Below are positions 7,689-15,641 of a DNA stretch of 17,086 nucleotides, piece by piece. Numbering within the stretch: position 1 is the stretch's first letter; each line of letters begins with the position of its first letter. The notes beneath the pieces were generated by a model, which saw only the letters and a program-made list of their open reading frames with translations, searched no databases and was not told where the DNA came from. The stretch covers positions 1 to 17,086 of the forward strand of contig CAZQNY010000067.1 of assembly GCA_964594665.1 (NCBI GenBank), in the 5' to 3' direction. Source of the stretch: BM520 sp964594665 (lineage in GTDB: Bacteria; Bacteroidota; Bacteroidia; Bacteroidales; BM520). Both the position numbers and the translations under genes were made by a program.

Positions 7689-8819
7689 ATGGATTTCAGC
7701 TTAGAAAAGACAGATACCGGAAGTAAGGCACGCGCAGGAGTAATAACTACCGATCACGGAGAGATCAGAACACCGATTTTTATGCCGGTAGGGACAGCAG
7801 GGACAGTAAAAGCGATACATCAGCGCGACCTGTACGATGATGTAAAGGCACAGATTATTCTTGGCAACACATACCATTTATACTTACGACCCGGGCTTGA
7901 TATACTGGAAAAAGCCGGGGGGTTGCACAAGTTCAATGGCTGGCACAGACCCATACTGACCGATAGCGGCGGGTATCAGGTATACAGCCTTGCTGCAATG
8001 CGCAAAATGAGCGAGGAGGGAGTAAAGTTCCAGTCGCACATTGATGGCAGCTACCATTTCTTTACGCCTGAAAAGGTCATGGATATAGAACGTAGTATTG
8101 GCGCAGACATCATGATGGCCTTTGATGAATGTACGCCATACCCCTGTGACTATAAATACGCCAAAGAATCCATGGGGCTGACACACCGATGGCTGGAACG
8201 CTGCATAAAACATTTCAATACCACGGAACCTAAATATGGGTACCACCAGTCACTATTTCCTATTGTTCAGGGCAGCACGTTTCGCGATCTTCGTGCTGAA
8301 TCGGCAGAATTTATTGCCTCACAGGGCGCCGAAGGGAATGCCATTGGCGGCCTTGCAGTGGGTGAGCCTGCTGAGATGATGTATGAAATGATTGAACTCG
8401 TTAACGGCATCCTCCCCACCGAAAGGCCGCGGTACCTCATGGGCGTGGGTACACCGGTAAATATTCTCGAAAGCATAGCGCTGGGAGTAGATATGTTTGA
8501 CTGCGTAATGCCTTCACGAAACGGAAGAAATGGCATGCTCTTTACAAGTCAGGGAATCATCAATATTAAAAACAAAAAATGGGAGGATGACTATAATCCT
8601 GTAGATCCGGACGGAACAAGTTTTGTCGATACACAATATTCCAAAGCCTATTTGCGTCATCTCTTTGTGTCGGGTGAACGGCTGGGTCCCATGATTGCAA
8701 GCCTGCATAACCTGGCATTTTATCTTGAGCTGGTTACACAGGCAAGAAAACACATTATTGAAGGGGATTTCAGCAGCTGGAAAGAGATGATGATACCCCG
8801 ATTGCAAAACAGGCTTTGA
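7689..8819 (+). CDS. tgt: tRNA-guanine transglycosylase (queuine/preQ1 insertion)
   Basis: Tgt swaps guanine-34 of tRNAs for Asp, Asn, His and Tyr with preQ1 (or queuine), the first tRNA-bound step of queuosine synthesis. The 376-residue protein has the bacterial signatures: Asp92 in TDSGGYQV (general acid/base), GGLAVGEP (220-227) for substrate recognition, GVGTPVN, and Asp271 in MFDCVMPSR as the likely nucleophile. The C-terminal zinc site is altered: where E. coli has C-x-C-x2-C after the PLDPE segment, this protein reads GTSFVD (309-314) with none of the three cysteines, while His324 is kept. I recall other Bacteroidota enzymes looking similar. The ATG at 7689 is chosen over a TTG at 7623 because family alignment starts at MDFSLEK and the -7 box overlaps the TTG. 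An LPS permease gene follows 22 bases later. Confidence 0.96.
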   Translation: MDFSLEKTDTGSKARAGVITTDHGEIRTPIFMPVGTAGTVKAIHQRDLYDDVKAQIILGNTYHLYLRPGLDILEKAGGLHKFNGWHRPILTDSGGYQVYSLAAMRKMSEEGVKFQSHIDGSYHFFTPEKVMDIERSIGADIMMAFDECTPYPCDYKYAKESMGLTHRWLERCIKHFNTTEPKYGYHQSLFPIVQGSTFRDLRAESAEFIASQGAEGNAIGGLAVGEPAEMMYEMIELVNGILPTERPRYLMGVGTPVNILESIALGVDMFDCVMPSRNGRNGMLFTSQGIINIKNKKWEDDYNPVDPDGTSFVDTQYSKAYLRHLFVSGERLGPMIASLHNLAFYLELVTQARKHIIEGDFSSWKEMMIPRLQNRL

Positions 8820-8826
8820 TTTTATT

Positions 8827-8834
8827 TACTTTTG
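8827..8834 (+). promoter_or_regulatory. Candidate -7 box just before the LptF/LptG gene
   Basis: TACTTTTG matches TAnnTTTG and ends 7 bases before the ATG at 8842. A TTG at 8802-8804 could serve as -33, with 22 bases between. If used, transcription would start about at the start codon, giving a leaderless mRNA. The gene may also be read through from tgt. Confidence 0.35.
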
Positions 8835-8841
8835 CTTTTGG

Positions 8842-9921
8842 ATGAGAAAACTCGACATCTATATTATTAAAAAGTTTCTCGGAACCTTTTTTTACGCGAT
8901 ATCATTACTGATACTTGTGGTTATTATTTTTGACGTATCGGAAAAGGTTGACGATTTTCTAGATCGTAATGCCCCATTCCGGGCCATTGTATTCGATTAT
9001 TATTTCAATTTTATTCCCTATTTTGTAAACCTGTTTCTCTATCTTTTTACTTTTATATCGGTAATCTTTTTTACCTCCCGAATGGCTTCCAATACGGAAA
9101 TCATTGCTATTTTGAGTAGTGGTGTAAGTTTCAAAAGAATGCTTCGCCCCTATCTGTTCTCCGCACTGTTTCTTACAGCGTTATCTCTCGGTCTGTCCAA
9201 CTTTGTAATACCCCGAACCAATATAAGGCTGGTGGAGTTTGAGAAGAAATACCTTCATACTCCCCGAAAAGACAGAGCCACGAACATTCATATGCAGGCC
9301 GACAGCGATACCTACTATTATATAAAAAGCTTTAATGCCAAAACCAACGAGGGCAAAGACTTTACGCTGGAGAAAGTGAACGAAGAAAATGAGATGACTT
9401 TTCGCATGACGGCAGAAAAGATAAAATATGATACAGAGGCAAAAATATGGACCATTGAAGATTATAAAATAAGAAAGATTTATCCGCGCGGAGAGTACAT
9501 TACTAAAGGAGCAAGCTTTGATACCACATTGCGTTTAACGCCTGTAGATTTCACTGTTGTTATTGAAGATATGAAAGTGATGAACTACGTTGAGTTACGT
9601 GATTTCATTATTGTAGAGAAGGAAAAGGGTGTTCGGAATATGAAAAAATTTGAAGTGGAGCAACATCAGCGTATATCTTTTCCTTTTGCCACGGTAATTC
9701 TCACATTGCTGGGCGTATCACTATCAAGCCGTAAAGTGCGTGGCGGGATGGGCATGCATCTGGGTATTGGAATCGGGTTAACATTTACATTTATCTTATT
9801 TATGCAGGTATCAAAGGTATTTGCCACCAATGGTAGTTTATCGCCATTTCTGGCAGCATGGTTACCCAACATCATCTATCTTATTGTAGCGATATTCTGG
9901 CTGTACCGGGCGCCTAAATAA
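8842..9921 (+). CDS. LptF/LptG-family lipopolysaccharide export permease
   Basis: A 359-residue inner-membrane protein of the YjgP/YjgQ family. In the LptB2FG ABC transporter, two such subunits extract LPS from the inner membrane and pass it to the LptC-LptA bridge. The expected layout is present: three N-terminal membrane helices (about 12-31, 57-79, 102-124), a periplasmic beta-jellyroll-like domain (about 130-260), and three C-terminal helices (about 276-295, 304-324, 336-355). The cytoplasmic loop NTEIIAILSSGVSF (84-97) corresponds to the coupling region contacting the ATPase. I cannot separate LptF from LptG by eye, although one copy next to tgt is a common Bacteroidota arrangement. No ATPase gene is in the window. 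Its last 8 bases overlap the convergent ispE. Confidence 0.9.
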   Translation: MRKLDIYIIKKFLGTFFYAISLLILVVIIFDVSEKVDDFLDRNAPFRAIVFDYYFNFIPYFVNLFLYLFTFISVIFFTSRMASNTEIIAILSSGVSFKRMLRPYLFSALFLTALSLGLSNFVIPRTNIRLVEFEKKYLHTPRKDRATNIHMQADSDTYYYIKSFNAKTNEGKDFTLEKVNEENEMTFRMTAEKIKYDTEAKIWTIEDYKIRKIYPRGEYITKGASFDTTLRLTPVDFTVVIEDMKVMNYVELRDFIIVEKEKGVRNMKKFEVEQHQRISFPFATVILTLLGVSLSSRKVRGGMGMHLGIGIGLTFTFILFMQVSKVFATNGSLSPFLAAWLPNIIYLIVAIFWLYRAPK

Positions 9922-10735
9922 ACTCTCCCTGCCACACAAAGCAATCGGAAAAAGCATCCTTCAGGTTATCAGGAATGTCGCGGAACAGGCCATACAGAGC
10001 AGCACCACTCCCTGAGAGAGATGCATATTCTGCACCCAGTGCGTATAACTTAAGCTTTATTTCTTCAATCTGCGGATATGTATTTGACAGCGACGCCTCA
10101 AAATCATTTATCATCCGTGATTTCCATAAATCCAAACGCTGATTCAGGACATCGGTTATCGGTTCACTTTCAGCGTCCGGGGTCACGCCGGCATAGGCAG
10201 CTTTCGTGGAGATAAAAATGTCCGGTTTTACAATCACAACGCTTAAGTCCTTAATAACAGGAACATCCAAAGGATGCAAAATTTCGCCTTTTCCGGTTCC
10301 CAGGCATGGTTTGTTAAGAATAAAAAACGGGCAGTCACTGCCCATTTCAGCGGCAATATTTATTAACGACTCTGTTGATAAGCCCAGATTAAAGATCCTG
10401 TTTATCAATAAAATTGCAAAAGAAGCATCTGCTGAGCCACCACCCAGCCCGGCACCCATCGGAATCATTTTATGCAGATGCATATTTATACCGGGCAGAT
10501 GATATTTTTTCTGCATCAATGCCGCAGCACGAAATACCAGGTTTTCTTCCTGCATGCAGGAAACAGGCAACCCTGTGGTTTTTAGCTCTACAACATTATT
10601 TTTGGAAGGTGCGATCTCCAGAATATCCTTCAGGGCAACGGGAATAAACAGGGTTTCTATATCATGAAATCCATCGTCTCGTTTTCTGCGGATTTTTAGT
10701 CCCAGATTTATTTTGGCATTGGGAAAAACAATCAT
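9914..10735 (-). CDS. ispE: 4-diphosphocytidyl-2-C-methyl-D-erythritol kinase
   Basis: IspE phosphorylates the 2-hydroxyl of CDP-methylerythritol with ATP in the non-mevalonate (MEP) route to isoprenoids. The 273-residue product is a GHMP kinase. It has the N-terminal PNAKINLGL (5-13) with likely catalytic Lys8, the ATP-binding glycine loop PMGAGLGGGSADAS (92-105), the GSDCPFF motif (132-138) with likely catalytic Asp134, and the C-terminal LSGSGAALYG motif. Length and motif order are normal. The stop (TAG, complement of 9914-9916) lies inside the end of the convergent LPS permease gene. The gene is divergent from the GH3-like gene across an 82-bp gap. I see no strong -7 box for it; a near match with one extra base (TACTTTTTG) lies in that gap. 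Confidence 0.95.
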   Translation of the reverse strand: MIVFPNAKINLGLKIRRKRDDGFHDIETLFIPVALKDILEIAPSKNNVVELKTTGLPVSCMQEENLVFRAAALMQKKYHLPGINMHLHKMIPMGAGLGGGSADASFAILLINRIFNLGLSTESLINIAAEMGSDCPFFILNKPCLGTGKGEILHPLDVPVIKDLSVVIVKPDIFISTKAAYAGVTPDAESEPITDVLNQRLDLWKSRMINDFEASLSNTYPQIEEIKLKLYALGAEYASLSGSGAALYGLFRDIPDNLKDAFSDCFVWQGEFI

Positions 10736-10790
10736 CTGCTGTCATTTAAAATCAAAAAGTAAAAGTACAAATATTGTAAGAATAAACTCC

Positions 10791-10798
10791 TACCTTTG
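10791..10798 (+). promoter_or_regulatory. -7 box for the GH3-dNK-kdsB operon
   Basis: TACCTTTG matches TAnnTTTG and ends 19 bases before the ATG at 10818. The nearest TTG (10774-10776) is spaced only 14 bases away, so the -33 element is uncertain. Confidence 0.5.
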
Positions 10799-10817
10799 AA
10801 AGTTCAAAGCATAAACT

Positions 10818-12329
10818 ATGGCACTTATTAACTCACTGGTATCCTGGTTTACCTTAAAACGGCAGCATCAGATTGAATTATTTTTAAAATACCCCTGCGA
10901 AGTACAGCAGGAGTGGTTTGATGCCCTCATCAGTAAAGGGCGGGATACAGAATGGGGTGAAAAATACGATTACCGATCCATTGATAATTACGCTACTTAT
11001 CGTGAAAGGATTCCTATAAACACCTATGAAGACCTGAAACCGTATATTGACCGAATGGCTACCGGGGAACAGAATATCCTCTGGCCCACACAGATAAAAT
11101 GGTTCAGCAAATCATCAGGAACGACCTCCAGCAAGAGTAAAATCATCCCTGTTAGTCAGGAAGCTTTGGAGGAATGTCACTACAATGGAGGTAAAGATAT
11201 GCTGACCATATTTTTACAAATGTATCCTGATTCAAACATCTTTCAGGGGCGGCAGCTTGCCATGGGTGGCAGTCATCATATTACAGAAATCAATAACGAA
11301 ACGATCCTGGTGGGTGATGTTTCTGCCATACTAATCCATCATTTGCCGGCATGGGCCGAGCTTTTCCGTGTTCCGGGTCAGGAAATAGCATTGATGGACG
11401 AATGGGAAGAGAAAATTGAAAAAATGGCCCAAACAACCATCAACCACAATGTTGTAAGTCTTTCAGGTGTACCTTCATGGATGCTGTTGCTGTTGAACAG
11501 AATTCTGGAAGTTACCGGTAAAACCAATATCAAAGAGGTGTGGCCTGACCTGAGTGTATTTTTTCACGGCGGGGTGAATTTTGCTCCTTATGAAAAACAG
11601 TTTAAAGCCATCATTCCGGGAGATATGACATATATTGAAACCTACAATGCCAGTGAAGGATTCTTTGGCATCCAGGATCAGAAGCACACCAAGGATCTGT
11701 TGCTGATGCTGGACTATGGTATTTTTTATGAATTCATCCCTATGGAAGAGTTAGATAAAGAATCTCCACGGGCAATACCCTTGTGGGAGGTTGAAAAAGG
11801 CGTTAACTATGCCATGATCATCACAACCAATGCCGGGCTGTGGCGTTATATGATTGGCGACACCATTAAGTTCACGTCTTTGTCACCCTACAGAATAAAA
11901 ATCACAGGCCGCACAAAAAACTTCATCAATTCTGTTGGTGAGGAACTTATGGTAGAGAATGCCGATGAGGCAATTTTACAGGCATGTAAAAAAACCGGCG
12001 CCGTAGTTTCAGAATATACCGCAGCACCCATATTTTTTAAAGAACGTGAAAATGGCGGGCATGAATGGGTTATTGAATTCACATCTCCTCCCGAAAACAT
12101 CGAATATTTTGGTGAAGTCCTCGATAATGCCCTGAAGGCTGTAAACTCCGACTACGAAGCCAAACGATACCACAATATGATCCTCAGGCCGCCAATTATT
12201 CATACAGCACCTGAAGGAACCTTTTATCAATGGCTGCGCAAAAGAAATAAACTCGGCGGACAGAACAAGGTGCCACGGCTGTCGAATAACAGGCAAATTA
12301 TGGAAGAACTGCTGGATATTCTCATTTGA
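10818..12329 (+). CDS. GH3-like acyl-adenylating amide synthetase
   Basis: A 503-residue member of the GH3 family, known from plants, where the enzymes activate a carboxylic acid (jasmonate, auxin) as an acyl-AMP and join it to an amino acid. Recognisable family features are the phosphate-binding SSGTTSSKSK (99-108), the adenylate motif region YNASEGFF (276-283), GLWRYMIGD (340-348) and the hinge ITGRTKNFIN (362-371), followed by a small mobile C-terminal domain. The length is close to that of other bacterial members. The natural acid and amine of the bacterial proteins are not known to me. It heads an apparent operon with a deoxynucleoside kinase and kdsB, 50 and 673 bases downstream, but neither suggests a substrate. 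The start is supported by the -7 box at 10791. Confidence 0.88.
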   Translation: MALINSLVSWFTLKRQHQIELFLKYPCEVQQEWFDALISKGRDTEWGEKYDYRSIDNYATYRERIPINTYEDLKPYIDRMATGEQNILWPTQIKWFSKSSGTTSSKSKIIPVSQEALEECHYNGGKDMLTIFLQMYPDSNIFQGRQLAMGGSHHITEINNETILVGDVSAILIHHLPAWAELFRVPGQEIALMDEWEEKIEKMAQTTINHNVVSLSGVPSWMLLLLNRILEVTGKTNIKEVWPDLSVFFHGGVNFAPYEKQFKAIIPGDMTYIETYNASEGFFGIQDQKHTKDLLLMLDYGIFYEFIPMEELDKESPRAIPLWEVEKGVNYAMIITTNAGLWRYMIGDTIKFTSLSPYRIKITGRTKNFINSVGEELMVENADEAILQACKKTGAVVSEYTAAPIFFKERENGGHEWVIEFTSPPENIEYFGEVLDNALKAVNSDYEAKRYHNMILRPPIIHTAPEGTFYQWLRKRNKLGGQNKVPRLSNNRQIMEELLDILI

Positions 12330-12379
12330 AAGAACATTGTAAAGACAAATTTTCTATTTTAGTACAAAAAAATATAATT

Positions 12380-12994
12380 ATGCATATTGCTGTTGCCGGA
12401 AATATTGGTTCCGGAAAAACAACCCTGACAGAGCTCCTGTCAAAACATTTTAGCTGGGAGGCTCATTATGAAGATGTTGACACCAATCCGTATCTGGAAA
12501 GTTTTTATGAGGACATGCAGCGCTGGTCCTTTAACCTGCAGGTGTATTTTCTGAATAGCCGTTTTCGGCAAATCATTAACATCCGCGAAAGCGGAAAATC
12601 AGTCATCCAGGACAGGACGATATATGAAGATGCGCATATTTTTGCCCCGAACCTTCATGATATGAACCTGATGACGAGCCGCGATTTCGATAATTACAGC
12701 TCCCTGTTTGAACTTATGAGTAGTTTTATACAGCCGCCGGATTTGCTGATATACCTTCGGGCAACAGTACCAACGCTGGTAAAACAGATCCAGCTGCGAG
12801 GCAGGGAGTATGAGGAATCGATCCGCATCGACTACCTTAAAAGCCTGAATGGCCGCTACGAGGACTGGATTAATTCATACAAAGCAGGAAAGCTGCTGAT
12901 TATTGACGTTGACAATATAGATTTCGCCAATAACCCGGAAGATCTGGGCACGATCATCGATAAAATTAATGCGGAATTACACGGACTTTTTTAG
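12380..12994 (+). CDS. Deoxynucleoside kinase
   Basis: A 204-residue cytosolic kinase of the dCK/dGK/dNK family, which phosphorylates deoxynucleosides to 5'-monophosphates in nucleotide salvage. The sequence shows the P-loop GNIGSGKTT (7-15), the likely catalytic base Glu31, the DRTIYED motif (78-84; the DR pair recurs in the family) and the arginine-rich LID LRGREYE (139-145). Substrate preference (dA, dG or dC) cannot be read off. The frame stays open back to an ATG at 12326 overlapping the GH3-like stop. However, the P-loop strand should be near the N-terminus, and MHIAVAG at 12380 is the normal start; the 18 extra residues look like noise. The kdsB start follows its stop by 8 bases. Confidence 0.9.
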   Translation: MHIAVAGNIGSGKTTLTELLSKHFSWEAHYEDVDTNPYLESFYEDMQRWSFNLQVYFLNSRFRQIINIRESGKSVIQDRTIYEDAHIFAPNLHDMNLMTSRDFDNYSSLFELMSSFIQPPDLLIYLRATVPTLVKQIQLRGREYEESIRIDYLKSLNGRYEDWINSYKAGKLLIIDVDNIDFANNPEDLGTIIDKINAELHGLF

Positions 12995-13002
12995 AACACC
13001 GT

Positions 13003-13734
13003 ATGAAAATAGCAGGCATTATTCCCGCACGTTACGCATCAACACGATTTCCAGGCAAGCCTCTTGCCGATATCATGGGCACTACCATGATCATGCGTGT
13101 TGTGCAGCAGGCAACAAAATGTAAAGCGCTCTGCTGTGTTGTTGTTGCAACCGATGATCAACGCATCTACGACCATGTCAAAGAGCACAACGGGGAGGTT
13201 ATCATGACCTCAGAAAACCATTCCAGCGGGACAGCACGTTGTGAGGAAGTTTTAGGCAAATTACAAAAAAAACAGGCCATTGATGCAGTTATCAATATCC
13301 AGGGCGACGAGCCTTTTATTGATCCCGGGCAGATTGAACAGGTAGCCCGTTTGCTACAACATTCTGAGCAGGTGAGCATTGCCACTTTAATAAAAAAAAC
13401 GGATAAAAAAGAGGAACTTTTCGACCCCAACACCGTAAAGGTTGTTACGGATGCCTCAGGAAAAGCACTTTATTTCAGCCGTGCTCCGATACCCTGGCAC
13501 AGGGACGAAAAAAGCACGGTTCAGGCATGGACACACGTGGGGATTTATGGCTATCGCAGCGAGGTACTGCAAAAAATCACCGCACTGTCGCCAGCTCCTG
13601 AGGAGGAACGTGAAAAACTTGAACAGCTGAGATGGCTTTATCATGGTTTTCAAATCCATACTGCTGTGACAACGTATGAATCAAAAGGTATTGACACGCC
13701 CGATGACTTATTAAAACTTATAAACAATGATTGA
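13003..13734 (+). CDS. kdsB: 3-deoxy-manno-octulosonate cytidylyltransferase (CMP-KDO synthetase)
   Basis: KdsB joins CTP and KDO to form CMP-KDO, the donor for the first sugars of the LPS inner core. The 243-residue protein has the nucleotide-binding N-terminus IIPARYASTRFPGKPL (6-21), VATDDQRI (48-55), the metal-site segment INIQGDEPFI (97-106), SRAPIPWHR in the middle and the HVGIYGYR strand. Length and order are typical of the family. It starts 8 bases after the deoxynucleoside kinase stop and is almost certainly cotranscribed with it. Together with the LptF/LptG gene it shows that this organism makes KDO-containing LPS. Confidence 0.96.
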   Translation: MKIAGIIPARYASTRFPGKPLADIMGTTMIMRVVQQATKCKALCCVVVATDDQRIYDHVKEHNGEVIMTSENHSSGTARCEEVLGKLQKKQAIDAVINIQGDEPFIDPGQIEQVARLLQHSEQVSIATLIKKTDKKEELFDPNTVKVVTDASGKALYFSRAPIPWHRDEKSTVQAWTHVGIYGYRSEVLQKITALSPAPEEEREKLEQLRWLYHGFQIHTAVTTYESKGIDTPDDLLKLINND

Positions 13735-13761
13735 AGTTTCTGATAAGGTTTTGTATTTTTG
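13731..13761 (+). promoter_or_regulatory. Promoter of the HU-SPOR gene
   Basis: TTG (13731-13733) and TATTTTTG (13754-13761) match the Bacteroidota -33 and -7 elements with a 20-base spacer, the best-spaced pair in the window. The ATG follows 32 bases later. The -33 element overlaps the last codons of kdsB. Confidence 0.55.
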
Positions 13762-13793
13762 ATGTGTCGTGCCTAAAAAGCGTTTTATAAAAT

Positions 13794-14858
13794 ATGAATA
13801 TTGCAACATCCATAAAAGACCTTCTGTATCTCCACGATTGTGTTATCATACCCAATTTTGGAGGCTTTCTGCTGAACTATAAGCCCGCATCTATACATCC
13901 GGTGACGAACCTGTTTACGCCACCTGCCAAAACGCTGGCCTTCAACAGAAACCTGATTGTCAATGACGGACTCCTTGCAAACCACATTGCACGCAAACAT
14001 CATATCACCTACAACGAAGCCCTGACAGCTATTAACAGTCAGGTGCGGCAAATGCGTCACGATCTGGAACATGGCAAACCCGTAATTGTTGGCGATGCCG
14101 GAACATTCACCCTCGACAGAGAGGGAAACCTGCAATTTACTCCCGACGAAAGTATCAACTACTTTGGTGACAGCTTTGGGCTTGGTTCCTTTACTTCTCC
14201 GGCAATTATCCGAAATGCAACACCTGTTAAGCATGAAGAACCTGCGCGCATTTCAATCGCTCCTGAAGCCCAGCAGCCAAGTCTTTACAGCCGTTTACGA
14301 CGCGTGGCTGCAATACTTATTCCTGCAGCGATTATTTCCGGAGCTGTGTTGGTGAGTTTCCTTAATACCGACCGCAGCATCGATGACAAAATCAGCTACA
14401 GCGGAATACTGGTATCGTGCAACAGAACGCCTACAAACGAAACACCCGTATCCGTGACACCGGTTGAAGAATCCTCAATTGAAAACATAACTCCCCCCGA
14501 CACCACAGTACATGTCGGGGCACAGGAAGTTCCAACGGCAACAACACCCACAAATCAGCCACCGCAAAAACAATACAACAACCCTTCGCGGCAATTTGTA
14601 TCGCGGTTTAAAGCACCGCAAACTCCTGAAAAAAGGTATTATATCATTATTGGATCCTTTAACACCCTGGAATCGGCAGAACGTAAAGTGGAACAACTGC
14701 GCACCACCTACTACGAAGATTCTTATATCGTTAATACCAGTAAACAGGGAACCTATCGCGTGAGTGCCGTTTCGTATTTTGGTTTCGATAAAGCCAAAAT
14801 GCAACTCAGCACCATTAAGCAACAGCTCAACAAGGATGCATGGATCTTGCACATGTAG
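13794..14858 (+). CDS. Membrane protein: CCDC81-type HU domain, TM helix, SPOR domain
   Basis: A 354-residue protein with two functional ends on opposite sides of the inner membrane. Residues 1-130 match the bacterial CCDC81-like HU pair. The first half begins IKDLLYLHDCVIIPNFGGFL (7-26). The second contains the HU-like ITYNEALTAINSQVRQMRHD and GKPVIVGDAGTFTLDREGNL (94-113). A short linker leads to one membrane helix at about 170-190, preceded by arginines (positive-inside), which puts the HU part in the cytoplasm. Residues 200-279 are a Pro/Thr-rich periplasmic linker. Residues 280-354 are a SPOR domain (RYYIIIGSFNTLESAERKVE at 281-300), a fold that binds glycan strands lacking stem peptides at division sites. 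By inference it could link the nucleoid or a cytoplasmic partner to septal peptidoglycan. Whether this HU domain binds DNA is not known from sequence. Confidence 0.88.
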   Translation: MNIATSIKDLLYLHDCVIIPNFGGFLLNYKPASIHPVTNLFTPPAKTLAFNRNLIVNDGLLANHIARKHHITYNEALTAINSQVRQMRHDLEHGKPVIVGDAGTFTLDREGNLQFTPDESINYFGDSFGLGSFTSPAIIRNATPVKHEEPARISIAPEAQQPSLYSRLRRVAAILIPAAIISGAVLVSFLNTDRSIDDKISYSGILVSCNRTPTNETPVSVTPVEESSIENITPPDTTVHVGAQEVPTATTPTNQPPQKQYNNPSRQFVSRFKAPQTPEKRYYIIIGSFNTLESAERKVEQLRTTYYEDSYIVNTSKQGTYRVSAVSYFGFDKAKMQLSTIKQQLNKDAWILHM

Positions 14859-14878
14859 GCCATTTTACCCTATCTTTG
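14847..14878 (+). promoter_or_regulatory. Promoter of the trmB-ATL pair
   Basis: TTG (14847-14849) and TATCTTTG (14871-14878) match the -33 and -7 elements with a 21-base spacer. The GTG start of trmB follows 25 bases after the -7 box. The -33 element lies inside the last codons of the HU-SPOR gene. Confidence 0.5.
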
Positions 14879-14903
14879 CCCCCGGTTTTTTTAATATTTT
14901 ATT

Positions 14904-15641
14904 GTGAAGAAGAAGAGACAGCATTTTGCAGAAAATGAAACCTTTAAGCATCTTTTTCAGCCAACCTATAATGAGGTAAGAGATGGCTATAAGATGAAAG
15001 GTAAGTGGTACACCTATTTTAATAATGATAACCCTATTGTGCTGGAACTGGGCTGTGGTAAGGGAGAATACACCATTGGTCTGGCACGCAAATACCCGGA
15101 AAAAAATTTCATTGGCCTTGACCTGAAAGGAGCCCGGCTGTGGCGTGGAGGAAAAACCGTACAGGAAGAAAAAATTCCCAATGTAGCCTTTATCCGCTCT
15201 GCCGGAGAATTTCTCGAATACCTCTTTGCTCAGGAAGAGCTTTCGGAGATATGGATAACGTTTCCGGAGCCCCACCCCCGAAAGGCAAAATCAAAAAAAC
15301 GCTTTACTTCTCCGCAATTTAACCTGCGATACAAAAATATCCTCAAAAAAGATGGCATCGTGCACCTGAAAACCGATGATCGCCCGTTCTTTGACTTCAC
15401 CCTGGAGACCGTGGCGGAAGAAAAACACAACCTGCTTGTAAAATACGACAACCTATACAAGGAAGATCCCGATGAGGAGGTCAAGGAGATACAGACCTAT
15501 TACGAAAGTTTATGGCTTCGCGAGGGACGGACGATCATGTATCTTCGCTATCGTCTGAACCCGTCATTCTTTGAAGGGCCCTATGTTATAACCACCGATA
15601 TCAATACGCCCAACTACCATTGGCAAAAGGATGGAGAGTAA
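14904..15641 (+). CDS. trmB: tRNA (guanine-N7-)-methyltransferase
   Basis: TrmB methylates N7 of guanine-46 in the variable loop of tRNAs using S-adenosylmethionine. The 245-residue protein shows the SAM-binding motif ELGCGKGEYT (48-57), the acidic end of strand 2 in GLDLKGARLW (71-80), the catalytic-loop motif FPEPHPRKAKSKKR (120-133; FPDPWPKKRH-like in most bacteria) and HLKTDDR (154-160), where TD is part of the family signature. The start is a GTG, the only plausible start close to the -7 box; the lysine-rich N-terminus is usual for the family. The last 11 bases overlap the downstream ATL gene, so translation is likely coupled. Confidence 0.93.
   Translation: MKKKRQHFAENETFKHLFQPTYNEVRDGYKMKGKWYTYFNNDNPIVLELGCGKGEYTIGLARKYPEKNFIGLDLKGARLWRGGKTVQEEKIPNVAFIRSAGEFLEYLFAQEELSEIWITFPEPHPRKAKSKKRFTSPQFNLRYKNILKKDGIVHLKTDDRPFFDFTLETVAEEKHNLLVKYDNLYKEDPDEEVKEIQTYYESLWLREGRTIMYLRYRLNPSFFEGPYVITTDINTPNYHWQKDGE

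Noticed and set aside
12326..12379. Upstream ATG extending the deoxynucleoside kinase by 18 residues
   Set aside because: It places the P-loop unusually far from the N-terminus and adds residues with no family match.
14495..14520. 7-bp hairpin CCCCGAC/GTCGGGG
   Set aside because: It lies inside the linker-coding part of the HU-SPOR gene with no T tract; probably chance.
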